Assembly (NCBI RefSeq): GCF_016862935.1
Contig: NZ_BONX01000008.1
Location: 124,001-188,000, forward strand
Reading direction: 5' to 3'
Source of the DNA: Plantactinospora mayteni
GTDB taxonomy: Bacteria; Actinomycetota; Actinomycetes; Mycobacteriales; Micromonosporaceae
Length of the DNA stretch: 64,000 bases
Notes under the pieces: model-generated
The model's input: only the letters and a program-made list of their open reading frames with translations
Databases searched by the model: none
Told to the model about the DNA's origin: nothing
Translations under genes and position numbers: made by a program
Shown here: positions 16,627 through 25,193 of the stretch, piece after piece
Position numbering within the stretch: position 1 is the first letter of the stretch
Layout of the letters: the number at the start of each line of letters is the position of its first letter

Positions 16627-17580
16627 TCAGGAGTGGGCGGTGGCCCGGTGTTCGGCGAGCAGGTCGGCACCGAAGTCGCCGCGCGGGCGGCGCAGCACGG
16701 TGTGCGCGTGGTTGCCGTCCTCACTGGTGTTGTCGTACTCGATCAGCAGGTCCTCGCCCTGGACGCGGTAGTAGTGCCGCCCGCCCGGCCTGGTCGGACC
16801 CTCCCAGGCGAAGTAGAGGTCACCCCGGCGGACCCGGGCCGCCTCCTGGCTGGCCAGTTCGGCCGGGAGCCGGTCGAGATAGAGCGCGACGAGCTGGTCG
16901 AGCAGGGCCCGGCCGGTCGGCCCGAGCCCGCCGCCCCGGATCCCGGCCGGCTCGATCCGGCTGTCGTAGCGGGCCCGGGTGCCGCTGCGGATGTCGGCGG
17001 GTGCCTCGTCGGCGACGATCGCCGCGCCGCGCCCGTCCGGGCCGACCGCGTCGAGCAGGGCGCGGGCGAGATCCTCCTCGGGCCCGAGCGGCCGGCTGAC
17101 CGGGCGGCCCGCGTAGCTCAGCGTCGCCGGATTGGCGCCGAGGAAGAGCGGTGCGGGGGAGACCCGGTCGCCGGCGACGGTCATCGTCACCGACAGGTGG
17201 TGTCCCTCGAACCGCCAGGACCAGTGGTCGTCCCGGGCCGGGTCGCCGAAGACCACGATCCGGTAGTCGTCGCTGTGCCGGCCCCGCCGCCAGTCCTCCT
17301 GCCGGTCGAGTACCTCCTCCAGGGCCATGATGGTGGCCGCCTGCGCGTACGCGTGTGGACTCAGCGCGGTGGCCAGTAGCCGGTGCGTCGCCTTGCGGCC
17401 GGTCCGGTCGAGGTCGGCGAGGCAGGCGCCCGGCCGGGGCAGCGGACGGTACTCGATCCAGCGGCGGTCCGCCTCGTCGCCGAACGGGCGGGCGGCCAGT
17501 GCCCGAGCCGGCCCCGGTAGGGCGTCCAGCAGTGCGGTGGCCGCCGTCCGCATCTGTCCGGCCAGCCTGGTGTTGCGCAT
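16627..17580 (-). CDS. DUF3500 domain protein
   Basis: The 317-residue product fits DUF3500, which normally fills about 300 residues. Typical segments are RRWIEYRPLPRPGACLADL (about 37-55), the YRIVVFGDP...WSWRFEGHHLSVTMTV core (about 103-130), and GDLYFAWEGPTRPGGRHYYRVQG followed by EYDNTSEDGNHAHTVLRRPRGDFG near the end. The family is described as of unknown function and the conserved GNHAHTV/RD-type His residues hint at an enzyme. Start ATG 17580 has GGGGGA directly upstream and TATACA about 10 nt upstream, so the message may be leaderless; ATG 17553 is an alternative. It is convergent with the DUF2231 gene. Confidence 0.8.
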   Translation of the reverse strand: MRNTRLAGQMRTAATALLDALPGPARALAARPFGDEADRRWIEYRPLPRPGACLADLDRTGRKATHRLLATALSPHAYAQAATIMALEEVLDRQEDWRRGRHSDDYRIVVFGDPARDDHWSWRFEGHHLSVTMTVAGDRVSPAPLFLGANPATLSYAGRPVSRPLGPEEDLARALLDAVGPDGRGAAIVADEAPADIRSGTRARYDSRIEPAGIRGGGLGPTGRALLDQLVALYLDRLPAELASQEAARVRRGDLYFAWEGPTRPGGRHYYRVQGEDLLIEYDNTSEDGNHAHTVLRRPRGDFGADLLAEHRATAHS

Positions 17581-17745
17581 TCCCCCTGTATACCGGCTGT
17601 CCCGGCGACCCTGTCCGGCGGGCTCTCGACGGCGGGCCCGGTCTGCCCCCGGTCGTCGGTACGGCCATGGTCCGCACCTCTTCGCCGGGCTTGTCCGGCC
17701 CTGGTGGACCCGGTTACTGCCTTGTGGACCGTGCCTGGACGGAGG

Positions 17746-17772
17746 ATGATCAGAATAAGTTCCTTGATCATT
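17746..17772. promoter_or_regulatory. ATGATCA inverted repeat
   Basis: ATGATCA (17746-17752) and TGATCAT (17766-17772) are exact inverted repeats with a 13-nt spacer, just upstream of the CRP-type site in an AT-richer patch. It could be an operator for a second regulator of the LVIVD gene or of the divergent DUF3500 gene. Confidence 0.45.
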
Positions 17773-17777
17773 AATAA

Positions 17778-17795
17778 TGTGACCGGGATCACATC
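17778..17795. promoter_or_regulatory. CRP-type binding site
   Basis: ATGTGA-N6-TCACAT is a perfect 18-bp palindrome-type match to the CRP/FNR-family consensus TGTGA-N6-TCACA. It is centred about 70 bp upstream of the LVIVD gene start. A cAMP-CRP-type regulator is the expected binder, given the arms. Confidence 0.65.
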
Positions 17796-17858
17796 GACGT
17801 ACCCTGTCTCCAGGTAAGGTCTGCCCAATCGTCAACCCCTTTCGAAGGGTGCCGCCAG

Positions 17859-19322
17859 ATGTTCAGACTCTCCCCACAAGGGCCGCGGCGTCTCCGGATC
17901 GTCGGGCTCGCCGCCGCCTCCTTCCTGGTGGTGACCGTTGCCGTTGCTCCGGCAAGCAACGCCCAACCAGTGGCCGACACCGGCCAGACCACATCGGACG
18001 TTGCCGGCACGCCGGGCGTGGACGAGATCTCCAGCAGCCCGAACCTCCGCCAGATCGCGAACATCCCGAAGCAGGGGACGTTCGCCCCCGAGGGAGCGCT
18101 CAACTCCGACCTCGCCTTCCAGGGCCGGTACGCCTTCGCCGGCAACTACGAGGGCTTCGTCATCTACGACGTCAAGAACCCGGCCCGACCCTCCATCGTG
18201 TCCCAGGTGCAGTGCTCGGGCTCGCAGAACGACATATCGGTCTACGGCGATCTGCTGTTCCTCTCCACCGACTCCCCCCGCAGCGACGACTCGTGCGCCA
18301 GCACCGGCGTGTCGAGCAGCGCGACGGTGTGGGAGGGCATCAAGATCTTCGACATCAAGGACAAGCGCAACCCGCGCTACATCAAGTCGGTCCAGACCGC
18401 CTGCGGCTCGCACACCCACACCCTGGTGCCGAGCAAGGACAAGAAGTCGGTCTACATCTACGTGGCGTCGTACGGTCCGTCGGCCACCTACGTCGGCTGT
18501 GCGCCGCCGCACGACTCGATCTCCATCATCAAGGTGCCGCTGAAGAAGCCGACCCAGGCTGCTGTGGTGGCCGTGCCGAACCTCTTCGCCGACGACGAGG
18601 GTGGCAACCCCGGCGGCAACGGCAGCTCGACCACGAGCGGCTGCCACGACATCACCGTCTACCCGAGCAAGGACCTGGCCGCCGGCGCCTGCATGGGCGA
18701 CGGCATCCTGCTCAACATCGCCAACCGCGAGGCGCCCCGGGTGATCAACCGGGTACGTGACACGGTCAACTTCTCGTTCTGGCACTCGGCGACGTTCAAC
18801 AACTCCGGCACCAAGGTGGTCTTCACCGACGAACTCGGTGGCGGCTCCGGTGCGACCTGCGTCGAGACGGTGGCGCCCACCCGGGGCGCCAACGCCATCT
18901 ACGACATCGCCGGTCGGGGCGACGGCCGCAGCCTGGTCTTCAAGAGCTACTACAAGATCCCACGGCTGAACACCACCATGGAGAACTGCGTCGCGCACAA
19001 CGGTTCGCTGATCCCGGTGCTGGGTCGGGACATCATGGTCCAGGCGTGGTACCAGGGTGGCGTCTCGGTCTTCGACTTCACCGACTCGGCCCGCCCGGTC
19101 GAGATCGCCTTCTGGGAGCGCGGCCCGCTCTCGGCGGAGCGCCGGATCACCGGTGGTTCGTGGTCGGCGTACTGGTACAACGGCCACATCTACTCGAACG
19201 ACATCCAGAAGGGCCTGGACGTGCTCGAGTTGCGGGACTGGCGGGTCTGGACGGCGCACCTGGTCAAGTTCCAGGAGCTGAACGTGCAGAGCCAGCCCAG
19301 CTTCCTGGGCAGCAACTGGTAG
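17859..19322 (+). CDS. Secreted LVIVD-repeat beta-propeller protein
   Basis: The 487-residue product begins with a Sec signal peptide (residues 1-35, RRLRIVGLAAASFLVVTVAVAPASNAQP). The mature protein carries LVIVD-type blades such as GNYEGFVIYDVKNPARPSIVSQV (about 95), IKIFDIKDKRNPRYIKSV (about 165), QGGVSVFDFTDSARPVEIAFW (about 395) and IQKGLDVLELRD near the end. LVIVD propellers are extracellular or surface beta-propellers with no assigned catalytic role. Six or more Cys residues in the mature part fit an exported disulfide protein. Upstream sit a CRP-type site and another inverted repeat, suggesting carbon-state control. A terminator hairpin (19347-19379) follows. Confidence 0.88.
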   Translation: MFRLSPQGPRRLRIVGLAAASFLVVTVAVAPASNAQPVADTGQTTSDVAGTPGVDEISSSPNLRQIANIPKQGTFAPEGALNSDLAFQGRYAFAGNYEGFVIYDVKNPARPSIVSQVQCSGSQNDISVYGDLLFLSTDSPRSDDSCASTGVSSSATVWEGIKIFDIKDKRNPRYIKSVQTACGSHTHTLVPSKDKKSVYIYVASYGPSATYVGCAPPHDSISIIKVPLKKPTQAAVVAVPNLFADDEGGNPGGNGSSTTSGCHDITVYPSKDLAAGACMGDGILLNIANREAPRVINRVRDTVNFSFWHSATFNNSGTKVVFTDELGGGSGATCVETVAPTRGANAIYDIAGRGDGRSLVFKSYYKIPRLNTTMENCVAHNGSLIPVLGRDIMVQAWYQGGVSVFDFTDSARPVEIAFWERGPLSAERRITGGSWSAYWYNGHIYSNDIQKGLDVLELRDWRVWTAHLVKFQELNVQSQPSFLGSNW

Positions 19323-19691
19323 TCACCACCGTACGCGCAGCACCCGACGGCCCGGTCTCCCGCAGGGGGACCGGGCCGTTCCGCGTCCGGCCCGGGGCGG
19401 GATATCGACGTACGTTGCCTGTCCTGGTGATCTCGTGATGAAATGGGGGCGCGTGGCGGTCGCGAGTGGCCGGTCGTGCCGACCTGTTCGGGTCCGGGAG
19501 TGGTCAGGGCAAACGCTCCCGAGGTGACCCGGTCGGCAGCCGGGATCGTGGAAACGACAACTGGGCGAGGGCGGCTCGACAGGCCCGACCCGCGCCCGCG
19601 TTCCCGTCGGCACCCCGACTGTCGCGCCGAGCGATCGGTGCCGACCCGGAGCGTCGTACGGGTGCGACCGCACCGAGAGGTGACAACGATC
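19323..19691. other. Intergenic region before the LPMO gene
   Basis: After the terminator hairpin at 19347-19379, about 310 bases lead to the LPMO start. No coding frame with a credible start is seen. GGGAG and CTCCC half-sites lie about 15 nt apart near 19497-19523, but they do not make the compact CebR palindrome. No riboswitch-like structure is recognised. Confidence 0.4.
19347..19379 (+). terminator. Terminator after the LVIVD gene
   Basis: ACGGCCCGGTCTCCC (19347-19361) pairs with GGGGGACCGGGCCGT (19365-19379) along 15 positions, one of them a wobble, around a tiny loop. It begins 24 nt after the stop. Confidence 0.8.
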
Positions 19692-20765
19692 GTGAGAATT
19701 CGACGCAGGGTGGTGGTCCTCATCGCCGCCGCGGTGCTGGGCACCGGCATCCCGTTCGTCCTCAGGCCCGACGCCGCCCTGGCGCACGGTGCCATGACAT
19801 ACCCGGCCACCCGGACCTACGCCTGCTACCTCGACGGGCGGGCCGGTGGTGGCGGCGACCTCAACCCGACCAACCCGGCCTGCGCCGCAGCGGTGGCCCA
19901 GGGCGGCAAGCAGCCACTGTGGGACTTCTTCGCCGTGCTGATCGGCAACGCCGGCGGGCGGCATCGGGAGATCATCCCGGACGGCCAGCTCTGCGGGGCC
20001 GGCACCACGAAGTACGCCGCCTACAACGCCGTCAGCCCCGACTGGCCGACCACGAACCTCCAGTCCGGCGCGAACATCACGTTCCGGTACAACGCGTGGG
20101 CGCCGCACCCGGGCACCTGGTACCAGTACGTGACCCGGGACGGCTGGGACCCGAACGCCCCGCTGAAGTGGTCGGACCTGGAGGCGACGCCGTTCGACCA
20201 GATCACCAACCCGCCAATGGGCAGCGGGCAGTCGGGTGCGGAGTACTCGTGGAACGCCCGGCTGCCCAACAAGAGCGGCCGGCACATCATCTACTCCATC
20301 TGGCAGCGCTCGGACTCGCCAGAGGCGTTCTACAACTGCTCGGACGTGAACTTCGGCGGCGGTGGCGGACCGACCAACCCGCCCACCAATCCGCCGACGA
20401 ACCCGCCGACCAATCCGCCCACGAACCCGCCGACCGACCCGCCGGGCAGCGGTGCCTGCACCGCCACGGTCCGGGTGGACAGTTCCTGGACCGGCGGCTA
20501 CCAGGCGACGGTGACGGTGCGGAACACCGGCAGTACGGCCGCCAACCCGTGGTCGGCGACCTGGACCATGCCCAGCGGCAGCACGATCAGCCAGGGCTGG
20601 AACGCCACCGTGTCGCAGAGCGGCAGCACCGTGACGGCGACCGCGCCGAGCTGGGGCACGTCGCTGGCGCCGGGGGCGTCCGCCTCGGTCGGCTTCATCA
20701 GCAGTGGATCGCCGAGCCCGGGCCCGAGCGGGTTCCGGCTCAACGGCGCCACCTGCGGTAGCTGA
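19692..20765 (+). CDS. AA10 lytic polysaccharide monooxygenase with CBM2
   Basis: The 357-residue product has a signal peptide ending LAHGAMTYP, so cleavage leaves His32 as the N-terminal residue. That makes the copper histidine brace with the His in WAPHPGTW. The AA10 domain spans about 32-215 with NPTNPACAAAV and WDPNAPLKWSDLE. A Pro/Thr/Asn linker of repeating PTNPP (about 224-250) connects to a CBM2 (about 255-355, TATVRVDSSWTGGYQATVTVRN). The enzyme oxidatively cleaves crystalline cellulose or chitin outside the cell; CBM2 favours cellulose. GTG 19692 follows GAGAGGTGA. The CE3-type esterase at 21428 also carries CBM2. Confidence 0.92.
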   Translation: MRIRRRVVVLIAAAVLGTGIPFVLRPDAALAHGAMTYPATRTYACYLDGRAGGGGDLNPTNPACAAAVAQGGKQPLWDFFAVLIGNAGGRHREIIPDGQLCGAGTTKYAAYNAVSPDWPTTNLQSGANITFRYNAWAPHPGTWYQYVTRDGWDPNAPLKWSDLEATPFDQITNPPMGSGQSGAEYSWNARLPNKSGRHIIYSIWQRSDSPEAFYNCSDVNFGGGGGPTNPPTNPPTNPPTNPPTNPPTDPPGSGACTATVRVDSSWTGGYQATVTVRNTGSTAANPWSATWTMPSGSTISQGWNATVSQSGSTVTATAPSWGTSLAPGASASVGFISSGSPSPGPSGFRLNGATCGS

Positions 20766-20780
20766 CCGATTTCGGGTACC

Positions 20781-20816
20781 CCGGGCTCCCGGCCGATTCC
20801 CCGGCCGGGAGCCCGG
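20781..20816 (+). terminator. LPMO terminator hairpin
   Basis: CCGGGCTCCCGGCCG (20781-20795) pairs perfectly with CGGCCGGGAGCCCGG (20802-20816) around a 6-nt loop, 16 nt after the LPMO stop. Confidence 0.85.
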
Positions 20817-20888
20817 TGCGTCGCCGGCCTGGTCGTGCCGGCCGCCGCGGCCCGTGATAGCTTGCCCGACCTGTGGAGGGGAGGGCCG

Positions 20889-21260
20889 GTGCGGGACGGC
20901 ATCTACGTCGGCCAGGCGGGCATCGACGGTGCGGAGAACGGGGGCTGGCTGCTCGGCCACTTCATGCCGCCCGGTCTGGACGTACGGCACAGCGCCGAGG
21001 TGGAGGTCAAGTGGGGTGTGCACCCGGCCGGTGACACCCGGGCCGAGTGGGTGACCGGGGAACGGCGTACCGCCCTGCTGGTGCTGGTCTCCGGCCGGTT
21101 CCACGTCGAGTTGCGGGACCGCACCGTCGTGCTGACCAGGCCGGGTGACTACGTGGTCTGGGGCCCGGGGGTCGACCACTCCTGGCTGGCCCCGGAGCCG
21201 GCGGTGGTGCTCACCGTCCGCTGGCCGTCGGTCGCCGGCTACAAGGTCGCCGCGAACTGA
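20889..21260 (+). CDS. Cupin-fold protein
   Basis: The 123-residue product has a single cupin-like barrel: TALLVLVSGRFHVELRDRTVVLTRPGDYVVWGPGVDHSWLAPEPAVVLTVRWPS (two-part motif G..H.E...PGD...H). The metal-binding residues of the canonical cupin motif are only partly present (RFHVE and DHSW). The start is GTG 20889, behind GGAGGGGAGG (20875-20884). It lies between the LPMO terminator and a converging esterase gene and is probably monocistronic. It may bind a small ligand or be a sugar-related cupin; the substrate cannot be read. Confidence 0.7.
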   Translation: MRDGIYVGQAGIDGAENGGWLLGHFMPPGLDVRHSAEVEVKWGVHPAGDTRAEWVTGERRTALLVLVSGRFHVELRDRTVVLTRPGDYVVWGPGVDHSWLAPEPAVVLTVRWPSVAGYKVAAN

Positions 21261-21318
21261 GCCGCACCGCGCGTCGGATGTGTCCTGTTCGGAGGTGACC
21301 CGGCGCGCTCGGGTGCGG

Positions 21319-21384
21319 GTCCCCGTGCCCAGGGGGCCGACCGCCACGACGGGGGCACGTGGGCCGGTTCCTGGGCACGGGGAC
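21319..21384. terminator. Long inverted repeat between convergent genes
   Basis: GTCCCCGTGCCCAGG (21319-21333) and CCTGGGCACGGGGAC (21370-21384) are exact 15-bp inverted repeats with a 36-nt GC-rich loop that can itself fold. It sits between the convergent cupin and esterase genes, so it could terminate both. Confidence 0.65.
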
Positions 21385-21427
21385 GTCCTCGGCGCGGGCA
21401 ACCGCCGGGGCACCACCCGCAGGTCGG

Positions 21428-22528
21428 TCAGCCGAGCGTGCAGCTCAGCGCCGGGGCCGGATTGCTGCCGGTCCAACTGCCGATGAAGCCGAACGTGGCC
21501 GTACCGGCGGGAGCCAGCGTGCCGTTCCAGCCGACGTTCCGGGCGGTCACGGTGCTGCCGCTCTGCGAGACCGTGGCGTTCCATGCCTGGCTGACCTGCT
21601 GGCCGGACCCGAACGTCAGCTCCGCCGTCCAGGACCGGCTCGTCGCGGTGCCGTTGTTGCGTACCGTCACCTCACCCTGGAAGCCGCCCTGCCACTGCCC
21701 GATGCTCCGGTAGGTCGCCGCGCAGCCGCCGGCCGGCGGGGGAGTGGTGGCGGGCGGCGTGGTGGTGCTCGGCGGTGGGGTCGGCGTCCGGGTCGGCGGC
21801 GGGGTGGGCGTCACACCGTCCAGTGCCGCCGTCAGCGCCGGGTACCAGCGGTCGGACATCTTCTGGTCACCGGCGGCATTGGGGTGCACCCCGTCATAGG
21901 TGTCGCTGCCCGTGCTGAATCCGGTCCACTGGTCGACCACCACGATCGGCGACCCGGCGGTGGTCTTCGACGCTGCCCAGCCGGGAATGGCGGCGTTGAG
22001 TGCCACCACCCGTTGGCCACACTCGGCGCAACTGCTCGGCGCCATCGGGATGATCTTCGCGACCAGGATCTTTATCGCCGGGTTGCTGGCCCGCATCTGG
22101 TCCACCAGTTTCCCGTACGCCGCGAGGATCGTCGCGGGCGCCCGGTTGCTCCAGACGTCGTTGGTGCCGAAGTGCATCAGTACGACGTCCGGGCGGGTGG
22201 CGGCGAGCCAGGGCGGCAACTGGTTCTGGTCGGCCACGGTGGTCACCAGGGCGCCGCCGTGTCCTTCGTTCTCCCCGTCGTACGGCTGTCCGCAGCCCTG
22301 CGGGCCGAGCGTGCCGACGAAGTCGATGTTGGTGTAACCGGTGTTCTGCAAGCGGTTCCAGAGGATGGCGCGCCAACAGCCCGGGGAGCCGGTGATCGAG
22401 TCACCGAGCGGCATGATGCGGACGGGTGCCGGTGCCTCCGCCGGTAGCGCGGGTCTGGCGATGACGACCGTGCCGAGCGCGACGACGAGCGCGGCCAGCA
22501 TGGTACTGAGCAGGGGCCTGCGGAGCAT
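21428..22528 (-). CDS. Secreted SGNH esterase (CE3-like) with CBM2
   Basis: The 366-residue product has a signal peptide (about 1-30), then an SGNH hydrolase domain (about 35-235). Its blocks are block I RIMPLGDSITGS with the catalytic Ser, block III MHFGTNDVW, and block V DGVHPNAAG with the Asp-His pair. This resembles carbohydrate esterase family 3 acetyl-xylan esterases. A Pro/Thr linker (TPPPTRTPTPPPSTTT, about 240-262) leads to a CBM2 (about 268-366). It should deacetylate plant xylan outside the cell while anchored to cellulose. A possible promoter (TTGAGT...TTGAAT, minus strand) lies at about 22575-22610. Confidence 0.9.
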   Translation of the reverse strand: MLRRPLLSTMLAALVVALGTVVIARPALPAEAPAPVRIMPLGDSITGSPGCWRAILWNRLQNTGYTNIDFVGTLGPQGCGQPYDGENEGHGGALVTTVADQNQLPPWLAATRPDVVLMHFGTNDVWSNRAPATILAAYGKLVDQMRASNPAIKILVAKIIPMAPSSCAECGQRVVALNAAIPGWAASKTTAGSPIVVVDQWTGFSTGSDTYDGVHPNAAGDQKMSDRWYPALTAALDGVTPTPPPTRTPTPPPSTTTPPATTPPPAGGCAATYRSIGQWQGGFQGEVTVRNNGTATSRSWTAELTFGSGQQVSQAWNATVSQSGSTVTARNVGWNGTLAPAGTATFGFIGSWTGSNPAPALSCTLG

Positions 22529-22714
22529 GGTTGTCTCCTGTCACGGTGTGAGGGGTGCAGCATGCCCGGCCCTGTGCTCCCGAGATATTCAAGCAGGTAA
22601 CTGGATCGGAACTCAACCGGTCAAGTGGGCGTACCGCTGGCCGTCGCCGGGGCGGCGTTTCGCCGGTAGTGAACCGGTCTTTGCCGGACTGCCGGCGGGC
22701 GCGAGGATGAACCG

Positions 22715-23437
22715 ATGAACCAGCGCGACGCGGCGGTACGCCGACTCGACCTTGGCTACTTCGTCCGGCCGTCGGCGGAGGCCGGCGAGCCGCATCCCCG
22801 GGTCGAGCCCGCCTACGGCTACCTGGTCCGGCGCCCGGAAGGGCTGCTGCTGTTCGACACCGGGATCGGCGAGGTCGACCCGGAGACCGAGGCACACTAC
22901 CGCCCGGTCCGCCGACCGGTGCTGGCCGCGCTGGCGGCCGCCGGAATCGGCCTCGACGAGATCTCGCTGGTGGTCAACTGCCACCTGCACTTCGACCACT
23001 GTGGTGGCAACCCGGCGCTGGCCGGCCGGCCGATCGTGGTGCAGCGGGCCGAACTGGCGGTGGCCCGCCGGCCCGGCCACACCATCCCCGAACTGGTCGA
23101 CTTCCCGGCCGCCCGCTACGAGGAACTGGACGGCGAGGCCGAGATCTGGCCGGGGGTCCGGGTGCTGCCCACCCCCGGGCACACCGTCGGGCACCAGTCG
23201 CTGGTGCTGCGCCAGCCGGACGGCACGGTGATCCTGGCCGGGCAGGCCCACGACTTCGCCTACCAGTTCGGCTCTGCCCGGCTCGCCCGGCGGGCGGCCC
23301 GGGACGGGGTGGCGGAACCGCTGCCGCCGACGCCGGAGTGGCTGCCCCGGGTGCTGGACCTCGACCCGGCCCGGGTGCTCTTCGCGCACGACGGCGCGGT
23401 CTGGGAGCCGTCTTCCGATGAGTGGCGCCAGGCTTGA
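22715..23437 (+). CDS. MBL-fold metallo-hydrolase, lactonase-like
   Basis: The 240-residue product has the metallo-beta-lactamase metal motif HLHFDHCGG (about residues 90-98), the PTPGHTVGHQS segment (about 152-162) and a terminal FAHDGAVW region. Size and the FDTGIGEVDPETEAHY start resemble N-acyl-homoserine-lactonase-type and related hydrolases. The substrate is not determinable. ATG 22715 has only a weak Shine-Dalgarno sequence. It is divergent from the esterase gene and followed by an NTF2-like gene on the same strand about 100 nt downstream. Confidence 0.82.
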   Translation: MNQRDAAVRRLDLGYFVRPSAEAGEPHPRVEPAYGYLVRRPEGLLLFDTGIGEVDPETEAHYRPVRRPVLAALAAAGIGLDEISLVVNCHLHFDHCGGNPALAGRPIVVQRAELAVARRPGHTIPELVDFPAARYEELDGEAEIWPGVRVLPTPGHTVGHQSLVLRQPDGTVILAGQAHDFAYQFGSARLARRAARDGVAEPLPPTPEWLPRVLDLDPARVLFAHDGAVWEPSSDEWRQA

Positions 23438-23542
23438 TTTCGCCGCTGACAGCGCAAACCGTTGCCTCCGCAGCGGGCCTGGCCCACGCTGGGCCGGAGC
23501 CGTACGGCACGGCGGGCGGTACGACGTCGGAGGTGTGGCCGG

Positions 23543-23920
23543 ATGTCCGAGGATTCCCGGGTCGAGGCGCTACGTGCGGCCGAGCGGCGGCTCCAGGCTG
23601 CCCAGCTCGCCTCCGACGTGGCCGAACTGGACCGGTTGATCGATGAGCGGCTCGTCTTCACCGGGCCGGACGGCCGGCTCTACGGCAAGCAGGACGACCT
23701 GCGGGTGCACCGCACCGGGGAGCAGGCGCTGACCGAGGTCGAGGAGGCGGAGTTGACCGTCCTGGTCAGCGGGGACACCGGCGTCACCTGGTTTCTGGGC
23801 ACCCTGGCGGGGACGCTCGCCGACACGCCGTTCACCGCCCGGGTCCGGTACACCCGGACCTGGATCCACGCCGACGAGTCTGGATGGCGGCTGCTGGCGG
23901 CGCACGTCAGCTCCGTGTGA
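23543..23920 (+). CDS. NTF2-like (SnoaL/DUF4440) protein
   Basis: The 125-residue product has the pattern of an NTF2-like cone: an N-terminal helix pair (AAERRLQAAQLASDVAELDRLIDERLVFTGPDGRLYGKQDDL), then three long beta strands ending FTARVRYTRTWIHADESGWRLLAAHVSSV. This is the DUF4440/SnoaL-like arrangement. Members are ligand-binding proteins or small isomerase-type enzymes. GGAGG lies 10 nt before ATG 23543. It may be co-transcribed with the MBL gene upstream and converges on the nucleoside hydrolase gene. Confidence 0.75.
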   Translation: MSEDSRVEALRAAERRLQAAQLASDVAELDRLIDERLVFTGPDGRLYGKQDDLRVHRTGEQALTEVEEAELTVLVSGDTGVTWFLGTLAGTLADTPFTARVRYTRTWIHADESGWRLLAAHVSSV

Positions 23921-23935
23921 CTGGTGCCCGGCGGG

Positions 23936-25000
23936 TCACCGGCGGCCGTTGAGCGAGTCGAGGAAGCGCTCCTCGAACGCGCTCCGGTCCGCCTCGTACG
24001 CGGCCCGGACCCATGCGCCGCCCCGTTCGGTGACCGTACGCCCGGACTGCTCGCCGTCCTGCACGATCGAGATCGGCACCGTACGCCGCGCGGTGACGAT
24101 GTCGTCGTGCACCAGCCAGACGGCGGCGAGCGCGTCCCACCAGTACATGATGCCGAGGTCGATCAGGGCGGCCAGGTCGGGCTGACTGGCGATCCGGTAC
24201 GCGATCCGCGCCCCCGGCGCACTCTGGTCGGCGCCGAGTCGGGTGACGAACTCCGGGGTGATCGGCACGAACCGGGTGGCGTCGAGCGGCACCAGGCGTA
24301 CCGTTCCGGGTCGGGCCCGGAGCAGCATCCGCTGGGCCGAGGGCGGATCCATCCACATGTTGAACTCCTGCGAGTTGTCGAACCCGGGCAGCGCCGAGCC
24401 GTACAGGTTGCCGGGCACGGCCAGCGCGCCGCCCATCACGTGGATCCGAGCCACCCGGTCGGGTACCCGCTCGGCGGCGAGCGCGTCGGCCAGGTTGGTC
24501 ATCGGGCCGGTGGCCAGCACGACCACGTCCCGAGGTGCCGTCCGGGCCGCCCGTTCGATGAGCTGGGCGGCGGTCCACGGCGACGGCGGCACCGGATGCT
24601 CGGCATCGTCGAGCGCTCCGGTGAGTACCGTCTCGATCGTGGCGACCAGCTCCGGCGGCGCCGGATGCACGCCGGCCCCGGTCGCACCCTCGGCGATGGG
24701 CACCCGGGGCAGGCCGCACTGCTCCAGCACACTCCGCGCGTGGGTCAGCGCCCGGTGTGGTGCGCCGAAGCCGTTGTTGGCCACGGTGACCGCCCGCAGG
24801 TCGATCCGGCCGAGCTTGTGCTCCTCGCAGAGCAGCGCGAGGGTCGACGCGTCGTCGAAGTCCATGTCGCTGTCGTAGATGACCGGAACCGCTCCGCCGG
24901 CCGGCTGCCCGGACGCGGGTGCCGGGCCGAGCCACTGCCCGGCGAGGACGAGCCCGACCGTCAGCATCGCCGCCACGGTACGGCGCGGTGGCAGGTGCAC
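23936..25000 (-). CDS. Exported nucleoside hydrolase
   Basis: The 354-residue product is an inosine-uridine-preferring nucleoside hydrolase family protein. The Ca2+-binding Asp cluster is visible as VIYDSDMDFDDASTLALL (about residues 38-55), which departs slightly from the usual DTDxGxDDA. Other family parts are VLATGPMTNLADAL and the IHVMGGAL segment. GTG 25000 behind AAAGAGG gives a clean signal peptide (RRTVAAMLTVGLVLAGQW...ASGQP). A longer frame to 25126 lacks a binding site. It probably releases bases from extracellular nucleosides, in line with the pyrimidine catabolism locus downstream. Confidence 0.85.
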   Translation of the reverse strand: MHLPPRRTVAAMLTVGLVLAGQWLGPAPASGQPAGGAVPVIYDSDMDFDDASTLALLCEEHKLGRIDLRAVTVANNGFGAPHRALTHARSVLEQCGLPRVPIAEGATGAGVHPAPPELVATIETVLTGALDDAEHPVPPSPWTAAQLIERAARTAPRDVVVLATGPMTNLADALAAERVPDRVARIHVMGGALAVPGNLYGSALPGFDNSQEFNMWMDPPSAQRMLLRARPGTVRLVPLDATRFVPITPEFVTRLGADQSAPGARIAYRIASQPDLAALIDLGIMYWWDALAAVWLVHDDIVTARRTVPISIVQDGEQSGRTVTERGGAWVRAAYEADRSAFEERFLDSLNGRR

Positions 25001-25193
25001 CGGACCTCTTTCCCACTCCCCTTGCCGCCGAACGGACCGCGAGGCCGGACGCAGTGCGTGAACGCGGCGCGGTCCAGGTTGGAAATGGTTCACTGTCGAT
25101 ACCTCCCGTTCGGCCACCGCCTCCAAGATAGACAGCGATCACCGAAGAAGCGGCCCCGGCGACAACATCCGAGCCCCGCCATGATGGTGCGTG

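Noticed and set aside
19497-19523. Possible CebR-type operator before the LPMO gene
   Set aside because: GGGAG and CTCCC half-sites are present but separated by about 15 nt, unlike the compact 14-bp CebR palindrome.
25001-25126. N-terminal extension of the nucleoside hydrolase to ATG 25126
   Set aside because: It would bury the signal peptide behind 42 Arg-rich residues and has no ribosome binding site, whereas GTG 25000 has AAAGAGG and gives a normal export signal.
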